A stretch of 64,000 bases of DNA from Actinacidiphila rubida (GTDB lineage Bacteria; Actinomycetota; Actinomycetes; Streptomycetales; Streptomycetaceae). Positions 58,224-64,000 of this stretch are shown piece by piece (within the stretch, counting starts at the first letter, position 1; each line of letters opens with the position of its first letter). A program made the position numbers and the translations under genes. The stretch covers positions 90,769-154,768 of the forward strand of contig NZ_FODD01000024.1 in assembly GCF_900110255.1 (NCBI RefSeq), in the 5' to 3' direction. A model generated the notes under the pieces. It saw nothing but the letters and a program-made list of their open reading frames with translations. It did no database searches and was not told where the DNA came from.

Positions 58224-58237
58224 CTAAACCGGTTACT
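58224..58237. promoter_or_regulatory. LacI-type operator before the ABC importer
   Basis: CTAAACCGGTTACT has the LacI-family core AA-n-CG-n-TT (58227-58234) with AACCGGTT as an exact palindrome. It lies 35 nt upstream of the importer start at 58189. Confidence 0.65.
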
Positions 58238-58365
58238 ACGACGGGTCAACCCCTCGCGCACCACAAGTCCTCACCAACACCCGTGGCAGCACTGCACTCT
58301 TGGCCGTCCAGCCCTCGGTCGGTCGTTGACGTGCCAGAACCTCGGCCGTAGTCTCCTCGCGAGGA

Positions 58366-58379
58366 TGTAACCGATTACA
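58366..58379. promoter_or_regulatory. LacI-type operator before the hydroxyacid dehydrogenase
   Basis: TGTAACCGATTACA fits the LacI/GalR consensus TGnAAnCGnTTnCA at every fixed position. It lies 22 nt before the dehydrogenase ATG, where bound protein would block the promoter. Pairs with the site at 58224, 129 bp away, allowing looping. Confidence 0.85.
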
Positions 58380-58401
58380 GTTCGACACGTGAGGGGCAGA
58401 C

Positions 58402-59397
58402 ATGGCGGAGCGTCCGAAGCTGGTGCTGGCGATGCGCCCGGACATCCTGGACCTGGTCCTCCCGGCACCGCTGCGCGCCCGGCTCGACGCCCTCGCGGAC
58501 GTCCACCCGGCCGTCGTCACCGGCTGGGACGAGGCCCCCGCCGCACTCGCCCGCGCCGAGGTGCTGCTGACCGGCTGGGGCTGCCCGCCCCTGGACGAGG
58601 CCGCGCTCGCCCGGGCCCCGCGCCTGACCGCCGTCATCCACGCCGCCGGCAGCGTCAAGGGCCATGTGCGGCCCGAGGTGTGGCAGCGCGGCATCGCCGT
58701 CTCCTCTGCCGCCGACGCCAACGCCGGGCCCGTCATCGAGTTCACGCTCGCCACCGTCCGGCTCGCCGCCCGCGGCACCCTGCGCGCCGCCGCCGGCTAT
58801 GCCCGCGGCCACGTCCCCGGCTTCGACGAGCGGCGCGGCGCCGACGGCGCGACCGTCGGCGTCATCGGCGCCTCACGCATCGGCCGCGGCGTCGTCGCCG
58901 GGCTGCTGGCCGCACCGGCCGGTTTCCGCGTGCTGCTCGCCGACCCGTACGTCTCCCCGGCCGACGCCGAGGCGCTGGGCGCCGAACTCGTCGCCCCCGA
59001 CGACCTGTTCCGGCGCAGCGACATCGTCACCGTGCACGCCCCCGACCTGCCCGAGACCCACCATCTGGTCGACGCGCACCGGCTGTCCCTGCTGCGCGAC
59101 GGTGCCGCCGTCATCAACACCGCACGCGGCCGGATCGTCGACACCGAGGCGCTCACCCGCGAGTGCGAAGCCGGCCGCCTCGACGCCTACCTCGACGTCA
59201 CCGAGCCCGAGCCACTGCCCGCGGGCCACGCCCTGCACCGGCTGCCCAACGTGCTGCTCACCCCGCACATCGCCGGCTGCCAGGGCACCGAGGTGCGGCG
59301 TCTGGGCGCGTACGCGGTGGACGAGGTCGATCGGTGGGTGCGCGGGGAGCCGCTGCGGGGCGCCGTGCGCGCCGGCGACCTGGCACGGATCGCCTGA
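58402..59397 (+). CDS. D-2-hydroxyacid dehydrogenase
   Basis: 331-residue NAD(P)-dependent oxidoreductase. Rossmann motif GVIGASRIGRGV (one Gly of GxGxxG is Ser/Ala-shifted), catalytic Arg in INTARGRIVD, Glu in DVTEPEPLP and His in LTPHIAGCQ. Divergent from the importer and sharing operators with it, so probably induced by the imported sugar; it may act on a hydroxyacid formed in its breakdown. ATG 58402 with GAGGGG. Confidence 0.9.
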   Translation: MAERPKLVLAMRPDILDLVLPAPLRARLDALADVHPAVVTGWDEAPAALARAEVLLTGWGCPPLDEAALARAPRLTAVIHAAGSVKGHVRPEVWQRGIAVSSAADANAGPVIEFTLATVRLAARGTLRAAAGYARGHVPGFDERRGADGATVGVIGASRIGRGVVAGLLAAPAGFRVLLADPYVSPADAEALGAELVAPDDLFRRSDIVTVHAPDLPETHHLVDAHRLSLLRDGAAVINTARGRIVDTEALTRECEAGRLDAYLDVTEPEPLPAGHALHRLPNVLLTPHIAGCQGTEVRRLGAYAVDEVDRWVRGEPLRGAVRAGDLARIA

Positions 59398-59544
59398 CGT
59401 CACGGGCGGCAGCCGGGGCGGCCGCCCCGGCCGCCGCTCGGGCCCGCCGCCGGAACCGGTTCGCGTCAGGGCCTTCCCGGCCCGACCCCGCACACGCATA
59501 CTGACCCGACGCGCGCGGCGCACCCGACGACCGGGGGGAGCAGT

Positions 59545-60366
59545 GTGATATCCGAGCCGGAACTGATCGGCGGACACGCGGGGCTGCCCGTGCAGCGGGG
59601 CCCGCACCGCGGCAGTGAGCAGCCCACCGGCCAGGGCCCCGGCCTGGCGCCCACCACCGCCGACGACGAGATCACCGGAACGGGCCGCGAACCGGCGCCG
59701 CCCCGGCGGCTGCCCCGGCACTGGGCGTGGGCCCTGGGCGGCGCCGTCGCCGCCTCCGCCGTGTGGGCCGGCGCCGTCACCGTCTGGGACCCGTCCCACC
59801 GCACCCCCGACCTGCACGGCTACCACCTCGCCGCGAACCCGTGCGCGGGCGGCGACCTCGCACCCCTCTTCGACGCCACGCCCCGCCACCGCTTCTCCGC
59901 CGACCCCGCCGACACCCTGTGGGGCACCGCCCTGGACCGCACCCGGTGCCACGCCGACAACCTCGCCGGGACCGGCGACGGCGGCAGCCCGAACACCTAC
60001 GACGCCGTCCTGTCCGTCGAACTGCACAAAGCGACCGACCCCCGGCCGGAGTTCGACGACGAGCACCACGCCACCGATCCCTCGGTGACCAGCGTCGAGA
60101 CCGTGCACGGCATCGGCGACGAGGCGTACCTGCTGCACGACGACTCCGGCGCCGTCCGGCTCGACGTCCTCCACGGCGGCGCGGTCGTCTCCCTCGCCTT
60201 CAGCGTCATCTCCGCGTCCCCGCAGGTGCTGCCGCACGCCGACGGCACCGACACCGTCACGGCGGAGCAGGCCACCCGCTACGTGCCGCAGATGATCGCC
60301 GCGGTCCGCGCCGTCATGGCGGACCTGAAGTCCCGCGCCCCGCACCCCGTTTCGGCGACCCCCTAG
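59545..60366 (+). CDS. Single-span membrane protein, 273 aa
   Basis: Not recognised. Cytosolic tail of about 55 residues, one helix (WAWALGGAVAASAVWAGAVT), then an extracytoplasmic domain with two cysteines (NPCAGGD, RTRCHAD) and DAVLSVELHKATD. This resembles many Streptomyces receptor-like proteins with a DUF3558-type outer domain, though I cannot prove membership. GTG 59545 with GGGGGGAG. Confidence 0.7.
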   Translation: MISEPELIGGHAGLPVQRGPHRGSEQPTGQGPGLAPTTADDEITGTGREPAPPRRLPRHWAWALGGAVAASAVWAGAVTVWDPSHRTPDLHGYHLAANPCAGGDLAPLFDATPRHRFSADPADTLWGTALDRTRCHADNLAGTGDGGSPNTYDAVLSVELHKATDPRPEFDDEHHATDPSVTSVETVHGIGDEAYLLHDDSGAVRLDVLHGGAVVSLAFSVISASPQVLPHADGTDTVTAEQATRYVPQMIAAVRAVMADLKSRAPHPVSATP

Positions 60367-60405
60367 CCCGCGCCGACCGCGGGACCCGCAGGGCCGCGCG
60401 CGACT

Positions 60406-61455
60406 TCAGCGCGGCGGGACGTCGCCGCGGCGCAGCGACCGCGGCAGGCCGAACCGCGACAGCACCCCGGTGTCCATGAAACGGGTCATCGCCGCGACCT
60501 GACCGCCCCGCAGCGTCAGCACGAGAATGCCGTGCGCGTGCAGGATCGGCGTCCGCGGATCCTGCACGTAGGCGCCGAACGCCGGCTGGCCGTTGGCACG
60601 CGTCGGCACCAGCACGTACCGGCGCCGGTCCCGGAGCGCGATCGTCGACAGGAAGTGCCCGACGGCGGCGTGCCCCTGGTACTCCAGCGGCAGCGGCGGC
60701 ATCGTCAGCCACACGTCGTCCGTCAGCAGCTCCAGCAGCGTGCCCACGTCGCCGCGCTCGAACGCCCGCGCGAACTCCTCGACGATCCGGCGCTCGTCCG
60801 GCGAGTCCGGCAGCGGCGCGGTGTCCCGGTCCGCGTCGGACATCTCCGCCGCCAGCGTCAGCCGGGCCCGCTTCAACGCGCTGGCCACCGCCCCCTCGGT
60901 GGAGTCCAGCATGTCCGCGACCTCCGCCCCCCGGAACCCCAGCACGTCCCTGAGTACCAGCACCGCACGCTGCCGGGGCGGCAGCTCCTGCAGCGCCACC
61001 AGGAACGCCAGCGAGACGGACTCCCGCATCTCGTAGCGCGCCTCCGGCCCGGGGGCGCGGTCGGGGAGCTCCTCCAGCAGCAGGTCCGGGTACGGCTCCA
61101 GCCACGTCGGTCGGCCGCGCCGCCTGGTCGGTTCTGGCAACGGGACCTCCCCATGCAGGGCTGCCCGGTCCAGCGGCCTGCGGGCACTGTCCCGCAGCGC
61201 GTTCAGGCAGCGGTTGGTCGCGATCCGGTACAGCCACGCCCGCACCGACGCCCGGCCCTCGTACCCGCGAAGTCCCCGCCACGCCGCGAGGAGCGTCTCC
61301 TGCAGCAGGTCCTCGGCGTCCTGCACCGAGCCGAGGATGCGGTAGCAGTGCACCTGCAGCTCGTGCCGGTACGGATCGGTCAGCAGCCGGAACGCCTCAC
61401 CATCTCCGCCGCGGGCCGCCGCCAGAAGCGCGTCCCGGTCCTCGGTCGCATCCAT
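60406..61455 (-). CDS. ECF-type sigma factor with SnoaL-like C-terminus (SigG/SigX5 group)
   Basis: 349 residues. Region 2 (LLTDPYRHELQVHCYRILG, DAEDLLQETLLAAWRG) and region 4 (LPPRQRAVLVLRDVLGF, EVADMLDSTEGAVASALKRA) are intact; the last ~130 residues form a SnoaL/NTF2-like domain (IVEEFARAFERGDVGTLLEL, AAVGHFLSTI). This fused group often lacks an anti-sigma factor, the C-domain doing the regulation. No anti-sigma gene is adjacent here. ATG 61455 with GGAGGAG. Divergent from the MFS exporter. Confidence 0.88.
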   Translation of the reverse strand: MDATEDRDALLAAARGGDGEAFRLLTDPYRHELQVHCYRILGSVQDAEDLLQETLLAAWRGLRGYEGRASVRAWLYRIATNRCLNALRDSARRPLDRAALHGEVPLPEPTRRRGRPTWLEPYPDLLLEELPDRAPGPEARYEMRESVSLAFLVALQELPPRQRAVLVLRDVLGFRGAEVADMLDSTEGAVASALKRARLTLAAEMSDADRDTAPLPDSPDERRIVEEFARAFERGDVGTLLELLTDDVWLTMPPLPLEYQGHAAVGHFLSTIALRDRRRYVLVPTRANGQPAFGAYVQDPRTPILHAHGILVLTLRGGQVAAMTRFMDTGVLSRFGLPRSLRRGDVPPR

Positions 61456-61637
61456 CCCTGGGCTCCTCCGTCACGCGGTCCGGTCCGCACCGGGCACGGG
61501 CCACTCCGTCTCGCACCTATGAAGACACCCCCGCACCCGGAAAGTGTTCGGTGCCCCGCGCCCTGTTTCCGCCCGGCCCGGTGTCCCCACGAAGGACAGC
61601 CGGACCGTCCGGACCGAGCACCCGCCAGGAGGCCCGC

Positions 61638-63155
61638 GTGCACACCCCCAGCCCCGCCCACCCGACGCCAGGCCAGTGGTTCCCCACCGCGGGACAGCGC
61701 TGGGTGCTGGCCCTCACCTCCCTCGGTTCGTTCATGGTCATCCTGGACATGCTCGTCGTCGCGACCGCGCTCACCGCGATCCAGCGCGACCTGCACGCGT
61801 CCATGGCCGACCTGGAATGGACCGTCAGCGCCTACACCCTCAGCTTCGCCGTCCTGCTGATGACGGGCGCCGCCCTGGGCGACCGGTTCGGCCGGCGGCG
61901 GGTGTTCGCCTGCGGACTCGCCCTGTTCTCCCTCTCGTCCGCGGGCTGCGCCCTGGCACCCGACGCGGCGGCGCTCATCGCCGCCCGCGCCGTGCAGGGC
62001 GCCGGAGCGGCCGCCGTCATCCCCGTCGCCCTCGGCCTGCTCAACGCGGCCTTCCCGCCCGAGCGGCGCGGCTGGGCGCTCGGCGTCTACGGCAGCGTCA
62101 CCGGACTCGCGGCCCTGCTCGGACCCGTCCTCGGCGGCGCGCTCACCCAGGGCCTGGCCTGGCAGTGGATCTTCTGGGTGAACGTGCCACTGGGCCTGTG
62201 CGCGATCCCCTTCGTGCTGCGCCGCATCACCGAGGGCTTCGGTCAGGGCACCGCCGTCGACCTGCCCGGCCTGCTGCTGTTCACCCTCGCCGCGGTCGGC
62301 CTCGTCTGGGGCCTCGTCCGCTCCGGCACCGCCGGATGGGGCAGCGCCGAGGTCATCGGGACGCTCGCCGCCGGCACCGTGCTCGCCGTGTGCTTCGTCC
62401 GGTGGCAGTCCCGCGCCCGCACACCGATGCTGCCCCTGCGCCTGTTCCGCTCCCGGTCGTTCTCGGCCGGCAACGCGGTCATCCTCCTGCTGAACGCCTC
62501 GATGACCGGCGCCGTCTTCTTCATGACGCAGTACCAGCAAGTGGCCCTGCTCCACGGCCCGTTGGGCGCGGGCCTGCGGATGCTGCCCTGGGGCGTGGCG
62601 CCGTTCCTCATCGCCCCGCGGGCCGGCGCCCTCGCCGACCGCGTCGGCGAACGCCCGCTGATCACCGCGGGGTTGGCCCTTCAGGTCGTCGGCATGGCGG
62701 GGGTCGCCGCGCTCGCCACCGCCCACGCCTCCTACCTGGAGCTCGTGTTCCCCATGGTCGTCGGCGGCATCGGCTTCTCCCTGGCCATCCCGGCCGTGAC
62801 GAAGGCCGTGGTCAGCACGAGCGCTCCCGCCGACATCGGCAAGGCGTCAGGGGCGTACAGCACGACCCGGCAGCTGGGCGGCGCGTTCGGCGTGGCCCTC
62901 CCGGCGGCCGCGTTCAGCGCCGCGGGCTCGTACGCGTCGCCCGCCGCGTTCAGCGACGGGTTCCGTGCAGCCATGGCGGTCACGGCCGGGCTGGCCCTGA
63001 TCGGCGTGGCCGCCGCGTTCCTGCTCCCGGACCGCCGCCCTCAGGACAGCGAGGCGCGCGACCCGCGCGTCAGCACCAGCTCGGACTCCGTCATCGACGG
63101 ATCCAGGGGCGACGCCATCGACTCCCCGGTGGGCACGAACCCCAGACGCCGGTAG
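61638..63155 (+). CDS. DHA2-family MFS drug exporter, 505 aa
   Basis: 14 predicted helices. Motif A GDRFGRRRVF follows helix 2, motif C near GLLGPVLGG-like (LLGPVLGGALTQGL), and DMLVVATAL in helix 1 is the DHA2 pattern. Proton-driven efflux of small molecules. GTG 61638 with AGGAGG. The C-terminal ~40 residues run antisense into the GNAT gene, so the native stop may lie elsewhere in relatives. Confidence 0.88.
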   Translation: MHTPSPAHPTPGQWFPTAGQRWVLALTSLGSFMVILDMLVVATALTAIQRDLHASMADLEWTVSAYTLSFAVLLMTGAALGDRFGRRRVFACGLALFSLSSAGCALAPDAAALIAARAVQGAGAAAVIPVALGLLNAAFPPERRGWALGVYGSVTGLAALLGPVLGGALTQGLAWQWIFWVNVPLGLCAIPFVLRRITEGFGQGTAVDLPGLLLFTLAAVGLVWGLVRSGTAGWGSAEVIGTLAAGTVLAVCFVRWQSRARTPMLPLRLFRSRSFSAGNAVILLLNASMTGAVFFMTQYQQVALLHGPLGAGLRMLPWGVAPFLIAPRAGALADRVGERPLITAGLALQVVGMAGVAALATAHASYLELVFPMVVGGIGFSLAIPAVTKAVVSTSAPADIGKASGAYSTTRQLGGAFGVALPAAAFSAAGSYASPAAFSDGFRAAMAVTAGLALIGVAAAFLLPDRRPQDSEARDPRVSTSSDSVIDGSRGDAIDSPVGTNPRRR

Positions 63156-63586
63156 AACGCCTGCGCACGGGGGTTCTTCTCGTGCACCCACAGGTAGAGC
63201 TGGTCCGCCCGGTCCCACGTCCAGGCGATGGCGGCCGCCAGGAGCTTCTCGGCGACGCCCGAACCCCGCACCTCGGGCCGCACATAGACGGCGTTGACGC
63301 TCAGGTAGTCGGGCCGCTCGGCGATGACGACGGCCATGCCCACCCAGGCGTCGGGCCCCGCGCCGTCCCCTCCGCCGTCGTCCGCACCGTCCACGCGCAC
63401 GGCCACGAACTGGCGGGCACGGTCGCCGGACGCACGGCCGCGCCACTCCTCGTCGGACATCGCCAGCTCCTCGGCATACGTCCGCGCGAACGCGACCGCC
63501 GCCACCGGGTCCTGAAGCGCCGCCAGCCGCAGCGCGCGGCTCTGCCGCCACTCGGCCGGCTCCACCTGCCGTATCTCGTACCGCAT
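63041..63586 (-). CDS. GNAT-family N-acetyltransferase, 181 aa
   Basis: Single-domain acetyltransferase: VNAVYVRPEVRGSGVAEKLL (quoted: VRPEVRGSGVAEKLL) is the acetyl-CoA loop and WVHEKNPRAQAFYRRLGF the C-terminal motif. Substrate unknown. ATG 63586 has no ribosome binding site; TACCGT (63598-63593) lies 6 nt upstream, implying a leaderless mRNA. It starts right downstream of the rRNA terminator and overlaps the MFS gene on the opposite strand by 115 bp. Confidence 0.88.
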   Translation of the reverse strand: MRYEIRQVEPAEWRQSRALRLAALQDPVAAVAFARTYAEELAMSDEEWRGRASGDRARQFVAVRVDGADDGGGDGAGPDAWVGMAVVIAERPDYLSVNAVYVRPEVRGSGVAEKLLAAAIAWTWDRADQLYLWVHEKNPRAQAFYRRLGFVPTGESMASPLDPSMTESELVLTRGSRASLS

Positions 63587-63608
63587 GAGCCGACGGTACA
63601 ACGCAGAA

Positions 63609-63647
63609 AAGCCCGGGTCCCCCGATTTAATCGGGGGACCCGGGCTT
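63609..63647 (-). terminator. Terminator of the rRNA operon
   Basis: Two perfectly complementary 18-nt arms (63609-63626 and 63630-63647) with a 3-nt loop; on the minus strand the stem is followed by TTTTC. Strong intrinsic terminator just after 5S rRNA. Confidence 0.95.
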
Positions 63648-63658
63648 CTAATATTTGT

Positions 63659-63775
63659 TCGGCGGTGTCCTACTCTCCCACAGGGTCCCCCCTGCAGTAC
63701 CATCGGCGCTGAAAGGCTTAGCTTCCGGGTTCGGAATGTAACCGGGCGTTTCCCTAACGCTATGACCACCGAAAC
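63659..63775 (-). rRNA. rrf: 5S ribosomal RNA
   Basis: Reading the minus strand, it opens with GTTTCGGTGGTCATAGCG, contains CCCGGTTACATTCCGAACC (quoted: TTACATTCCGAACCCGGAAG) and closes with AGGACACCGCCGAAC. These are the conserved 5S helices of Streptomyces. Ends are placed by complementarity of 5' and 3' termini and may be off by one or two bases. Confidence 0.95.
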
Positions 63776-63780
63776 TCTAT

Positions 63781-63841
63781 GAAACACCACCCACCCAACA
63801 ACCCACCACTACTGGTGGGGTGGGTGGTTGCTGGTTGTTTC
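63781..63841 (-). ncRNA. 23S-5S spacer processing stem
   Basis: GAAACACCACCCACCC...(63781 onward) is largely complementary to the stretch ending TGGTTGTTTC at 63841, with ACCCACCA/TGGTGGGG near the loop. It lies in the rRNA spacer and is probably an RNase III-type processing stem rather than an independent RNA. Confidence 0.6.
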
Positions 63842-63870
63842 AGAACCACACAGTGAACGCGAGCATACAT

Positions 63871-64000
63871 GGACAAGCCCTCGGCCTATTAGTACCGGTC
63901 AGCTCCACACCTTACGGTGCTTCCACATCCGGCCTATCAACCCAGTCGTCTACTGGGAGCCTTACCCCATCAAGTGGGTGGGAGTCCTCATCTCGAAGCA
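63871..64000 (-). rRNA. rrl: 23S ribosomal RNA, 3' end (cut by window edge)
   Basis: On the minus strand the sequence ends ACCGGTACTAATAGGCCGAG followed by GGCTTGTCC, the conserved 3' terminus of actinobacterial 23S rRNA. About 130 nt are in the window; the gene continues to the right, so the operon is transcribed leftwards. Confidence 0.95.

Noticed and set aside
1..64000. Insertion sequences, integrases, CRISPR arrays, tRNA genes and riboswitches
   Set aside because: None found on reading both strands: no transposase motifs, no regularly spaced repeats of CRISPR type, no tRNA T-loop with matching acceptor stem.

Overview
The window is very GC-rich, gene-dense actinobacterial chromosome, almost certainly Streptomyces or a close Streptomycetaceae relative. 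Evidence for this is the set of lineage markers: RsiG (anti-sigma of the sporulation factor WhiG), the nickel sensor Nur, mycothiol synthase, GlnR, a CssRS/HtrA secretion-stress locus, a Pho regulon with 11-bp PHO-box repeats, and GTG/TTG starts with many 4-nt start/stop overlaps. From memory, much of the order resembles the SCO41xx core region of S. coelicolor. This is core chromosome: I saw no insertion sequence, integrase, CRISPR array or tRNA. The right edge enters a ribosomal RNA operon (5S and the 3' end of 23S, minus strand).

Layout. 1-9.5 kb: partial GntR regulator, a 55-aa peptide, Eis-like acetyltransferase, rsiG, dtd, ygfZ-like gene, nur, a nitrobindin-like protein with a 34-residue membrane peptide, a three-gene operon of related single-span membrane proteins, and a DsrE protein. 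9.5-15.4 kb: DUF3099, then a sulfurtransferase/DUF1416 operon behind a cysteine-type leader peptide, LmeA-like lipid-binding protein, a repeat-rich membrane protein, a MoaD-like protein, a hydrolase. 15.5-23.5 kb: glnR (with an overlapping upstream ORF), a LacI regulator, htrA2-cssRS, an MFS exporter and mshD. 23.7-34.6 kb: phosphate block: ppk, CHAD, Nudix, pstSCAB, pit and its DUF47 partner, with PHO boxes before pstS and, less clearly, before ppk.

34.6-43.4 kb: csoR with its operator, small and secreted proteins, a predicted bicovalent FAD oxidoreductase, and then an accessory-looking divergent cassette: lipoprotein plus secreted protein on one side, and a WXG100-like protein, a 448-aa helical/membrane putative type VII substrate and two unknown ~200-aa proteins on the other. 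43.5-53.3 kb: PAP2-like protein with an altered catalytic His, then a chromosomal type IV secretion-like machine (VirB1-like hydrolase diverging from VirB2-, B8-, B6-, B3/B4N-, B4- and VirD4-like genes) with no relaxase in view and a degenerate coupling ATPase. 53.3-59.4 kb: LacI-controlled carbohydrate ABC importer diverging from a 2-hydroxyacid dehydrogenase, with LacI-type palindromes between them. 59.5-63.6 kb: membrane protein, sigma factor with SnoaL-like tail, MFS drug exporter, GNAT enzyme. 63.6-64 kb: rRNA.

The strongest regulatory signals read directly from the sequence are the pstS PHO box (four 11-mers in phase), the CsoR operator, three CTCA repeats at 11-bp spacing before htrA2, a textbook LacI-family operator, and the cysteine leader peptide with an anti-Shine-Dalgarno sequence.
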